This document shows, one piece after another, positions 24,460 to 32,683 of a stretch of DNA of 64,000 nt. The stretch's first letter is position 1. The number at the start of each line of letters is the position of its first letter. The DNA is from an uncultured Pelagibacteraceae bacterium (GTDB taxonomy: Bacteria; Pseudomonadota; Alphaproteobacteria; Pelagibacterales; AG-422-B15). The notes below the pieces were generated by a model. It was given only the letters and a program-made list of their open reading frames with translations. It was not told where the DNA came from and searched no databases. The stretch spans positions 113,818-177,817 of the forward strand of contig CACCCN010000003.1 in the NCBI GenBank assembly GCA_902544525.1. The letters are read 5' to 3'. Position numbers and translations under genes: made by a program.

Positions 24460-24462
24460 TAT

Positions 24463-24999
24463 ATGCAAAGAATTAGCCTCACAATATTTCTAATTTTTTT
24501 AATGGTTTCTATCTCTCAAGCTGACCAAAATGATCCAAAACTAGAAATATTGTTTAATGACTTGTCGCAAACACAATCTGAAATGAAAGCACAACCAATT
24601 CTATTAGAAATTTGGTCAATTTGGTCAGTTGCTATAGATACAAAGACCCAAGAAAAATTTGATGCTGGGAATCAATTGATGAGTAAAAGACAATATGATG
24701 AGTCAATTCTAATGTTTTCTGATGCTATTAATTTACAGCCTACTTTTGCTGAAGCGTGGAACAAAAGAGCTACGGTAAATTATATTATTGGTAATTATGA
24801 AGAATCAATCAGAGATATTTTTTCAACGCTAGAATTAGAACCTAGACATTTTGGAGCTTTAGATGGACTAGCTCAAATCTATATGCTTCAAAATAAATAT
24901 TTTAAGGCGGCACAGGTTTATAGAAAAATTTTAGAAATATTGCCATACAACAAAAAAGCTATAATGCATCTTGAATACTTAGAACAAAGTTTCATTTAA
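24463..24999 (+). CDS. Secreted TPR-repeat protein
   Basis: N-terminal signal-like segment; TPR motifs (AEAWNKRATVNYIIGNYEESIRD; FGALDGLAQIYMLQNKYFKAAQ). Confidence 0.75.
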   Translation: MQRISLTIFLIFLMVSISQADQNDPKLEILFNDLSQTQSEMKAQPILLEIWSIWSVAIDTKTQEKFDAGNQLMSKRQYDESILMFSDAINLQPTFAEAWNKRATVNYIIGNYEESIRDIFSTLELEPRHFGALDGLAQIYMLQNKYFKAAQVYRKILEILPYNKKAIMHLEYLEQSFI

Positions 25000-25047
25000 C
25001 AAACTTAACATTTACATAATAAAAATTATTGCATAACCTCATAGCAT

Positions 25048-25896
25048 ATGAGTTTAGATGTTAAAATTTCAGATCAAGCCTGTGGTGCTGAAGTAACTGG
25101 AGTTGATCTAACTCAACCACTAAGTGACGCTGAGATTTTAGCAATACGCGAAGTTTGGCTTGAACATCATGTGCTCAGTTTTCCTAATCAAGCAATGAGT
25201 GATGATGATCTCGAGCAATTTACCCTATCTTTTGGTGGGTTTGGAGATGACCCATTTATTGCCCCAATTCCTGGAAGAAATAATATTGTAGCAGTAAAAA
25301 GAACAGCGGATGAAAAAGTGCCAGTATTTGCAGACAACTGGCATACAGATTGGAGTTTTCAAGAAAATCCTCCAGCAGGAACATGTCTTTTTGGAATAGA
25401 GATACCACCAGTGGGTGGGGATACCCTTTTTGCTAATCAACATAAAGCTCTTGATGATATGCCATCAGAGTTAAGACAGAAACTTGAGGGCAAAATGGCT
25501 ATACATTCCGCAGCACTTCCGTACGCGCCTTCAGGTGGTTATGGGGATAAAGATCGAGAGATGGGACGCAGTATGGATATTCGCGCCTCTGACGAAGCCC
25601 TAGCAAAACAACTTCACCCAATCATTAGAAAACATCCTGAAACAGGCAGAGAAGGAATTTTTGGAACTTTTGGTTACATCATTGGCATTGAAGGAATGGA
25701 GCAGCAAGAGGGCATGAAGTTGTTACTCGAGTTAGCTGGATGGCAAGGTCAAGAGCAATTTCAATATCAGCATAAATGGAAAAAAGATATGTTGGTGATG
25801 TGGGATAATCGAAGTGTTTTACACAAAGCTACAGGTGGCTATCAAGGTCATGACCGGCTTCTTCACAGAACGACGATTGCTGCTTATCAAGCTTAA
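25048..25896 (+). CDS. TauD/TfdA-family Fe(II)/2-oxoglutarate dioxygenase
   Basis: NWHTDWSFQENPPAGTCL (HxD), GDTLFANQHKALDDM, MWDNRSVLHKATGGYQGHDRLLHRTTI. Confidence 0.9.
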   Translation: MSLDVKISDQACGAEVTGVDLTQPLSDAEILAIREVWLEHHVLSFPNQAMSDDDLEQFTLSFGGFGDDPFIAPIPGRNNIVAVKRTADEKVPVFADNWHTDWSFQENPPAGTCLFGIEIPPVGGDTLFANQHKALDDMPSELRQKLEGKMAIHSAALPYAPSGGYGDKDREMGRSMDIRASDEALAKQLHPIIRKHPETGREGIFGTFGYIIGIEGMEQQEGMKLLLELAGWQGQEQFQYQHKWKKDMLVMWDNRSVLHKATGGYQGHDRLLHRTTIAAYQA

Positions 25897-25899
25897 GTA

Positions 25900-26526
25900 A
25901 TGATAAAAATTCATCACTTAAATAATTCACGCTCACATCGAGTATTGTGGTTACTTGAGGAGCTTGGTGTTAAATATCAATTAATAAAATATCAGAGAGA
26001 TAAAATTACTAACCTTGCACCTAAAGAACTTAAAGAAGTGCATAGCTTGGGAAAATCTCCAGTGCTTCAAAATAATGATGAGACAATTATAGAGTCTGGC
26101 GCAATAGTCACGTACATTATTGATCAATATGCAGATGAAACATTTTATCCAAAATTTACAGATGGTGATTATTATCAATATTTGCAGCTAATGCACTATG
26201 CGGAAGGATCTGCGATTGCGCCATTTATATTACAACTATACATGCGCTTTCTTGGTAATAATTCAGAACCATTGCAACCTAGAATTAAATCTGAAATAAA
26301 AAAACATTTAAGTTATTTAGCAAACACATTGGGTAGTAATGATTACTTTTTTAGAAATCAATTTTCTGGTGTTGATATTATGCTTTCATTTGTAATTGAA
26401 GCAGGGAAAATTTCTGGAACACTTATTCCTTTTCCAAATTTAGAGGCATTACTAAAGCGTTATCAAAATAGAGTTTCTTATAAAAAAGCCATTGAAGTTG
26501 GCGGAGACTATTTACTTGGAAAATAA
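25900..26526 (+). CDS. Glutathione S-transferase family protein
   Basis: Thioredoxin-like N-domain (LNNSRSHRVLWLLEELGV), GKSPVLQNNDETIIESGAIVTYI. Confidence 0.85.
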   Translation: MIKIHHLNNSRSHRVLWLLEELGVKYQLIKYQRDKITNLAPKELKEVHSLGKSPVLQNNDETIIESGAIVTYIIDQYADETFYPKFTDGDYYQYLQLMHYAEGSAIAPFILQLYMRFLGNNSEPLQPRIKSEIKKHLSYLANTLGSNDYFFRNQFSGVDIMLSFVIEAGKISGTLIPFPNLEALLKRYQNRVSYKKAIEVGGDYLLGK

Positions 26527-26570
26527 ATTAATCTTTAATACTAACAAATTTAGATTAGAATAGAAAATCG

Positions 26571-27428
26571 ATGGCTGAAATATTATCAGAAAATATTAAA
26601 ACGAAAGAAATTCTTGATTGGCAAGGCATTCATTTGTTACATTTTAGTGGTTCTTCCTGTTCACAAAAACTGAGAATTTTTTTAAATTATAAAGGAATAA
26701 AATGGCAGTCTCACAGCGTCAGCATTGCCACTGGGCAAAACTATTCAAATTGGTTCTTGGGCATAAATCCAAAAGGACTTGTGCCAATTTTAGTTGATGA
26801 CGGAAAAGTTATAGCTGAAAGCAATGATATTATTCAATATCTAGAGCAAAAATTTCCCGAACCCGCTCTTATTTCTAAAGAGCACGAAGACTCAATGGCC
26901 GATCATTTGAAAGATGAGGACGATCTCCATATTGATATAAGAAATATAGCATATAAATATATGTTTGGTGGTCTTGGTACAAAAAAACCCAATAATTTAG
27001 AAAGATTTGAAAAGTATGAAGCTAATACTGATGAAAAAACGCTAAAGCTAAAACAAGAAGAAGTAGATTTTTATAAAAATTATAAAAAATATGGAATAAC
27101 AAATGAGGCTATTCGAAAAACATTATCGAATTTTGAAAAAAGGTATCAAGATTTTAATCAAAAACTTCAAAATCAAAAATTTTTATTAGGAAATAATTTA
27201 TCAGTTTTAGATATAGCATGGTTTATTTACACATATCGTCTAACTATATCAGGATTTCCTTTTAAGCAAAAATATCCCAATGTTCATAGATGGTATAATT
27301 CTCTTTATAAAAGAAATATTTTTTATAAAGAAGTAAAACCTCCACTCATTTTTTATATAGTTAGAATGATTTCTTTGCTAAAAGCAAGATTATCAGGAAC
27401 GACAATATCCAGTTTTATTAAATATTAA
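26571..27428 (+). CDS. Glutathione S-transferase-like protein with extended C-terminal domain
   Basis: SGSSCSQKLRIFLNYKGIKWQ, NPKGLVPILVDDGKVIAESNDIIQYLEQKFPE. Confidence 0.8.
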   Translation: MAEILSENIKTKEILDWQGIHLLHFSGSSCSQKLRIFLNYKGIKWQSHSVSIATGQNYSNWFLGINPKGLVPILVDDGKVIAESNDIIQYLEQKFPEPALISKEHEDSMADHLKDEDDLHIDIRNIAYKYMFGGLGTKKPNNLERFEKYEANTDEKTLKLKQEEVDFYKNYKKYGITNEAIRKTLSNFEKRYQDFNQKLQNQKFLLGNNLSVLDIAWFIYTYRLTISGFPFKQKYPNVHRWYNSLYKRNIFYKEVKPPLIFYIVRMISLLKARLSGTTISSFIKY

Positions 27429-27429
27429 T

Positions 27430-27747
27430 TTAATTAAATATTTTAAAGCGCCAAAATAATAGTCTGGCAATAAGTGCATAAGCTATTTTAGAAAGTTGAT
27501 TGATTATTGGTAGACTAATTATTTTTGCTAACCACCTATACCCTTTAGTATTATTCCAAACATATATAAACGCCGCTACTCCAGCAAGCTCCTTACCATT
27601 TTCAAATTTGACATGAAGTGCTTTTAAGTATTTGTCACTCATCTCGCTACAATCAGTAAACTCTAGGTCAGAGCGTTTTTTGTAGTGTTGTATTTCAAAG
27701 TTGCAAACACTACACTTTTCATTAAATAAAACTTTGCCTTTAGTCAT
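27430..27747 (-). CDS. DCC-family (DUF393) thiol-disulfide oxidoreductase-like protein
   Basis: LFNEKCSVCNFEIQHYKKRS; GYRWLAKIISLPII. Confidence 0.7.
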   Translation of the reverse strand: MTKGKVLFNEKCSVCNFEIQHYKKRSDLEFTDCSEMSDKYLKALHVKFENGKELAGVAAFIYVWNNTKGYRWLAKIISLPIINQLSKIAYALIARLLFWRFKIFN

Positions 27748-27998
27748 TATTCATAAACCTTCAATAAGTTATAATGCAATTTTCCATCTTTTTTAGTTTT
27801 TTCAATTTTAGCACTCATACCGGTATCTTCGAGAGAAATCAGCTTTATCTTCTTATGAACTAGTTTGAACTGAGATATTTCAAGGGTATCAGTTAATTCA
27901 ATTAAATGATGTCCAGGTCCATTAGTATTTTTGGCAGCAAGAATGATATGTTTCCCGGTTTCTTTATCGATATGAATTTTTTTTACATACGCAACCAT
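27747..27998 (-). CDS. Hypothetical protein
   Basis: 83-aa ORF adjacent to and co-oriented with the DCC ORF. Confidence 0.5.
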   Translation of the reverse strand: MVAYVKKIHIDKETGKHIILAAKNTNGPGHHLIELTDTLEISQFKLVHKKIKLISLEDTGMSAKIEKTKKDGKLHYNLLKVYE

Positions 27999-28064
27999 GA
28001 TTTAATATACCTGTTTTATTTGAATCATGTTAATTTTTTAGCTCAGGTAGTTATTCTCTGTAAT

Positions 28065-28115
28065 GAATGTCCAGGTAAAGGTATTCCCTGCGATGAATGC
28101 CTCTGTTAAAGGAGG
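28065..28115 (+). promoter_or_regulatory. Candidate leader: two mutually exclusive hairpins upstream of SpeD-like gene, plus Shine-Dalgarno
   Basis: GAATGTCC (28065-28072), AGGTATTC (28079-28086), GAATGCCT (28095-28102): the middle arm can pair with either outer arm; SD AAAGGAGG at 28108-28115. Confidence 0.35.
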
Positions 28116-28121
28116 TTTTTA

Positions 28122-28502
28122 ATGACACAACAACACAAACACTTAATCGTAAGAGCAGATATTGGTTGGTGTCCTGAAGAAGTTGATTTAAATAAAATTT
28201 CAGACTGGATTCGAGGACTTATAAAAAAAATTGAAATGAAGCTACTTGCTGGTCCTTACACCACTTACGTTAATGATCCTGGCAATAAAGGCATGACTTC
28301 AGTTGCGATCATAGAAACAAGCCATATTGCACTTCATATTTGGGATGAAACTGAGCCAGGCTTGATGCAGCTTGACGTCTACTCGTGTGCAGATTTCAAC
28401 CCTAATGATATTTTTGATGAGGTTGATCGAGTTTTTAAAACAAAAAAAATGGAGTATAAATTTCTTGATCGCGAAAAAGAGCTATTAGAAGTGAGTGTCT
28501 AA
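28122..28502 (+). CDS. S-adenosylmethionine decarboxylase (SpeD)-like protein with ETSH in place of ESH
   Basis: IIETSHIALHIWDETEPGLMQLDVYSCADF resembles class 1B AdoMetDC ..ESHxxxHTxPE..DVFTCG. Confidence 0.75.
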   Translation: MTQQHKHLIVRADIGWCPEEVDLNKISDWIRGLIKKIEMKLLAGPYTTYVNDPGNKGMTSVAIIETSHIALHIWDETEPGLMQLDVYSCADFNPNDIFDEVDRVFKTKKMEYKFLDREKELLEVSV

Positions 28503-29102
28503 TTAGTTTTTGTTATTAATTGAATTTAGCTTATTAATCAGCGCATCTAAACTATTGTCATTATTTGCTAAGAATGACTGAAATTCTTCGCGTTGGGCAA
28601 TAATCAAACTTATGCCTTCGATGCTTAAGTCAATTATTTTAGTTTGACCATCTCTAGTTAAAAGTCGCCAGTCTAATTCTATTTTGAGCGTATCAGTTCC
28701 ATCTCTTACAATGTTGCTCTTTACAATAACAAATTTTTTTGCAGCATTTGAACTTACAATGATCACCTTTTCACCTGAGTATTGATCTAACTTATTTGCA
28801 TATGAAGAAATGAAATACTGCTTAAATGCTACCTGATATGCTTTCTTTTGATCATCAGTTGCAAGTTTCCAGTACTTTGATAGGACAAACTTAGATATTA
28901 AATTCATATCAATAGAAGACATAACCAATTCAGTGAACTGAATATTCTTTTGACTTGCATCTAGGCTGTCGTTACTCAAAATACTAATAGCATTATCCGC
29001 AAAGTTGGATACAAATTTTTCTTCAGCTTCAAAATTGGCAAGCGCAAATGAATTTATTGATGAGATGAATAAAGCTAGTATTAAAATCTTTTTAATTTGC
29101 AT
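28503..29102 (-). CDS. MlaC/Ttg2D-like phospholipid-binding transport protein
   Basis: Signal peptide; YWKLATDDQKKAYQVAFKQYFISSYANKLDQYSGEKV; next to MlaA-like lipoprotein. Confidence 0.8.
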   Translation of the reverse strand: MQIKKILILALFISSINSFALANFEAEEKFVSNFADNAISILSNDSLDASQKNIQFTELVMSSIDMNLISKFVLSKYWKLATDDQKKAYQVAFKQYFISSYANKLDQYSGEKVIIVSSNAAKKFVIVKSNIVRDGTDTLKIELDWRLLTRDGQTKIIDLSIEGISLIIAQREEFQSFLANNDNSLDALINKLNSINNKN

Positions 29103-29107
29103 ATTAT

Positions 29108-29959
29108 TTACTCAGGATAACTTATAGATACGTCTGGTCCTATATAATTATCATCTAAATCAAATTCTTCAAACTCATTAAACAAATTGTCTTGGTTTAT
29201 TGATGGGCTGACTTCAAGATTGTCCGAAACCTGACTATTTCTACTTTGATTATAAAAACTTCTAACGGCCGCATAATAGTCAATAGAATTATTTTGAAGA
29301 TCATCAAAGATTTCAATATTTTCAGATCTAAAGTTTACAACACCTACACCCATTCGATAAGAACGGAATAAATCTCTATTAGTAGAATTACCCACTTGGT
29401 AAGTAGGATCGATTAAGGATGTTGATAAAAGACCTGTGAAATCACGTGGTGTTGATGGGCCTAGAAATGGTAATACTATATATGGACCTGTGGGAACTCC
29501 CCAGACAGCAAGAGTTTGTCCAAAATCTTCATAATCAGCCTCAAGACCAAAATAAGAAGCCGGATCAAAGAAACCAAGAATTCCTATAGTGCTATTAATA
29601 ACAAATCTAGCAGTCGAAACACCTGCCTTACCAAATTCAAACTGTAAAATATTATTTATAGTGGTTACTGGCATACTTAAGTTGTCCAAAGAGTAGGCAA
29701 TTCGGTTTCTTACAAATTCAGGCAAAATACCCCTATATAAAATTGCAACTGGTCTTACAGCAACTTTATCGAAAACAGTATTAAATGAAAATACTGCTCT
29801 ATTTAGAGGTTCTATGGGGTCAGATACTTTTTGCGATACTATAGATTCAGCAACGACTTGGTCTTTAGTTGCCGAGGCGCAGCCAGATACCACGAAAGAT
29901 ACAAGTATTAAGAATAAGACTAATTTAGATTTCATTACATATGTGTTATAATTATACAA
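29108..29959 (-). CDS. mlaA: MlaA/VacJ-family lipoprotein
   Basis: Lipobox VSGCAS; DPIEPLNRAVFSFN; GFFDPASYFGLEADYEDFGQTLAVWGVPTGPYIVLPFLGPSTPRD. Confidence 0.92.
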   Translation of the reverse strand: MYNYNTYVMKSKLVLFLILVSFVVSGCASATKDQVVAESIVSQKVSDPIEPLNRAVFSFNTVFDKVAVRPVAILYRGILPEFVRNRIAYSLDNLSMPVTTINNILQFEFGKAGVSTARFVINSTIGILGFFDPASYFGLEADYEDFGQTLAVWGVPTGPYIVLPFLGPSTPRDFTGLLSTSLIDPTYQVGNSTNRDLFRSYRMGVGVVNFRSENIEIFDDLQNNSIDYYAAVRSFYNQSRNSQVSDNLEVSPSINQDNLFNEFEEFDLDDNYIGPDVSISYPE

Positions 29960-30016
29960 GTTTAAATTATAAAAATATTTTACACCATAATATTCTAATT
30001 AAAAATTGAGGTTTAT

Positions 30017-30913
30017 TTGCGAACAAAAGATGTCTTTTTAGTGTTGATTATGAACCTTGCTTTTGGTGCCAGTATTATATCTGCAAAAATTGGAGTTATT
30101 GAATTTCCTGCATTTCTATTTACAACTTTAAGGTTTCTAATTGTGGCAATTGTCTTAATTCCTTTTTTAAAAATTCATAAAGGACAGATGATCAATATTC
30201 TCATAATTTCTATTCTCGGGGGAGGGCTTCACTTTGGCTTTTTTTATCTAGCTCTTGATAATTCAAATTATGTTTCGTCAGTAGCAATCGTATTACAACT
30301 TGGAATACCAATTTCAACTATTCTATCGGCAATTTTTTTAAAAGAAATTATCCGTTGGCGCAGAATTCTTGGTATCATACTTTCTTTTGCAGGTGTAATT
30401 ACATTAATGTTTGAACCAACTATATTTAGTGATTTAGATGGGGTTTACTTCGCTTTGTTAGCTGCAACTGCAATTTCGATCTCAATGATCTTCATGAAAA
30501 AATTAGATGGAATTAAAGTTTTTGATTTACAAGCATGGCTGGCTTTAATTAGTGCACTCATGCTTGGTATTGTTTCGTTAACTATTGAAACCAATCATTA
30601 TGAAGTAATAATTAATGCTTCTTATCTTGCCTGGGGTGCAGTTATATTTACATCATTAATAGCGACGGGGATTGGTCATGCTACATTTTATTATTTGATA
30701 ACAAATTATGATGTATCTAAGATAACACCATTAACATTAATCGTTCCAATATTTGCTATTATTAATTCTCTGATTGTGACACATTTCGATTTATTTGATG
30801 GTTTTAATGAAAGTATTAGTATTAAAATTATAATTGGCGCAGCTATGACTCTTTTAGGAGTAGGTATTGTAATGATCAGAGAAAAAAATATTGATGTATC
30901 CCCACGACTATGA
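30017..30913 (+). CDS. EamA/DMT-family transporter
   Basis: About 10 hydrophobic segments, duplicated EamA organisation; TTG start. Confidence 0.8.
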   Translation: MRTKDVFLVLIMNLAFGASIISAKIGVIEFPAFLFTTLRFLIVAIVLIPFLKIHKGQMINILIISILGGGLHFGFFYLALDNSNYVSSVAIVLQLGIPISTILSAIFLKEIIRWRRILGIILSFAGVITLMFEPTIFSDLDGVYFALLAATAISISMIFMKKLDGIKVFDLQAWLALISALMLGIVSLTIETNHYEVIINASYLAWGAVIFTSLIATGIGHATFYYLITNYDVSKITPLTLIVPIFAIINSLIVTHFDLFDGFNESISIKIIIGAAMTLLGVGIVMIREKNIDVSPRL

Positions 30914-31629
30914 AGATTATTTCTAAACCGTCGCCTAATTTTGAATTAAAAGCAAAACGACGAATAAAATATATTATAATTCATTACACCAATTTGCCAT
31001 CAACTCAAGCTTCTTTAAAACATCTTCTCAATAAAAGAAATAAAGTGAGTGCACACTACTTGTTAGATCAAAAAGGAAAAATTTATTCTCTTGTAAATGA
31101 AAAAGATATTGCTTGGCATGCAGGTATATCCAGTTGGAAAGCAGATAAACTTTTAAATAAGAAATCAATTGGTATTGAATTACAAAATACAGGTACTGCT
31201 GGCAATTATGAAAAATTTCCTAATCAACAAATAAGTCAACTTGAAAAATTAATCTTAGAACTTCAAAATAAATACAATATATCAAATGCTAATATTCTAG
31301 GTCACTCTGATATTGCTCCTGACAGAAAGATAGATCCAGGACCAAAGTTTCCGTGGCAGCGATTATTTAAAAATGGTATTGGCCTGATGCCAAAAACATA
31401 TCCATCAAAAGTTAAAAAAAATACTACTAGTAAAGAAATTAAAAATTTACAAATTTTGTTAAAAAAATTTGGCTATAATTTAAAAGTTAACGGCTTTATG
31501 GATAAACATACATTACTTGTATTATATGCTTTTCAATCTCACTACTGTCCAAATGAACTGTCTGTACCAGGTAATAATCTTAATTTACCAAGATATTTGG
31601 AAGAATTAATTAAGCTACAATCGCAATGA
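30910..31629 (+). CDS. N-acetylmuramoyl-L-alanine amidase (AmpD/AmiD-like) with C-terminal peptidoglycan-binding domain
   Basis: IIHYTNLPS, VSAHYLLDQKGKIYSLV, AWHAGISSW, NILGHSDIAPDRKIDPGPKFPW. Confidence 0.9.
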   Translation: MKIISKPSPNFELKAKRRIKYIIIHYTNLPSTQASLKHLLNKRNKVSAHYLLDQKGKIYSLVNEKDIAWHAGISSWKADKLLNKKSIGIELQNTGTAGNYEKFPNQQISQLEKLILELQNKYNISNANILGHSDIAPDRKIDPGPKFPWQRLFKNGIGLMPKTYPSKVKKNTTSKEIKNLQILLKKFGYNLKVNGFMDKHTLLVLYAFQSHYCPNELSVPGNNLNLPRYLEELIKLQSQ

Positions 31630-31664
31630 TTGACAGCTAATTAGATTAATATTAAGTTGCGGGT

Positions 31665-32013
31665 GTGCCAGATGATTGGACGACTACTCGTGAAAACGAG
31701 AGGAAAGTCCGGGCTCCTCAAGAATGTGGTGCCGGGTAATTCCCGGCGAAGGTGACTTCAGGGAAAGTGCCACAGAAAATAAACCGCCTGAAAAGGTAAG
31801 GGTGAAAAGGTGAGGTAAGAGCTCACCGCATTTTTGGTAACAAAAATGGCAGGGTAAACCCCACCAGGAGCAAGATCTAATAGAGTTATAATAGTTTATT
31901 CTTGGCTATAACTGGGTTGATCGCATGATTTTGCTGGCAACAGCAAAACTAGATGAATGGTCGTCATTTTTAGCAATAAAAATACAGAACCCGGCTTATA
32001 AATCATCTGGTAC
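31665..32013 (+). ncRNA. rnpB: RNase P RNA
   Basis: GAGGAAAGTCCGGGCTCC, GTAAGGGTGAAAAGGTG, CAGGGTAAACCCC, terminal ACAGAACCCGGCTTATAA; P1 GTGCCAGATGAT pairs with ATCATCTGGTAC. Confidence 0.96.
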
Positions 32014-32113
32014 AATTATCTAATTATTTCATTAACTTATTTTACTCTCTTAAAGTAATTGTTTCATAAGTTACTGTTTTTACTAAAAAAATTATAAATA
32101 ATTATTTACTTTT

Positions 32114-32157
32114 CCCATAAAATTCCACATAATCCCATACAATCCCAAATTAACCCA
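32114..32157 (-). promoter_or_regulatory. Array of five MraZ-box-like TGGG repeats at exact 10-bp period upstream of mraZ
   Basis: CCCA at 32114, 32134, 32144, 32154 and TCCA at 32124 (+ strand). Confidence 0.8.
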
Positions 32158-32208
32158 AGTGAGGTAGTTTTGTTGATTGTTTTGATAGTTAAATTTTTTA
32201 GGAATGTA

Positions 32209-32658
32209 ATGATATTTTTATCGACCTATACAAATAAAATTGATGCCAAGGGTAGAGTTTCGGTTCCATCAAGTTTTAGAGGCGTTCTTGAAGAAAGTGG
32301 TTTCAAAGGATTGATTTGCTACCCATCACCTATTCTCAACTCCATTGAAGGCTGTGGATTTAATCGTATTAAAAAATTAAGTGATACTATCGATGCGTTG
32401 GGACCTTTTTCTGCTGAGCGTAGTGCATTTTCAACCTCATTATTAGCAGACAGTCATCAATTATCATTTGATACTGAGGGGAGAGTTATACTCCCAAACA
32501 ATCTTATTAAATTTGCAAGTATTACGGAAAAAGTTTCATTTGTTGGAATGGGTGAAACTTTTCAGATGTGGGATCCAGATAAATATAGCGAATTCCAAAA
32601 TAAGACATTTAAGCAATCGCAAGAAAGTCTAGCGAATCTTAAATGGAATAATGAATAA
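32209..32658 (+). CDS. mraZ: Transcriptional regulator MraZ
   Basis: STYTNKIDAKGRVSVPSSFR and second-domain SHQLSFDTEGRVILP; ATG at 32209 with upstream AGGA preferred over the listed TTG. Confidence 0.93.
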   Translation: MIFLSTYTNKIDAKGRVSVPSSFRGVLEESGFKGLICYPSPILNSIEGCGFNRIKKLSDTIDALGPFSAERSAFSTSLLADSHQLSFDTEGRVILPNNLIKFASITEKVSFVGMGETFQMWDPDKYSEFQNKTFKQSQESLANLKWNNE

Positions 32659-32683
32659 ATAATTTAAAAAGGAGATAAGTACC

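Noticed and set aside
27906-28109. 67-aa ORF read from its first ATG
   Set aside because: Its first half is antisense to the 83-aa minus-strand ORF; only the short 3' part (28050-28109) is considered, as a leader.
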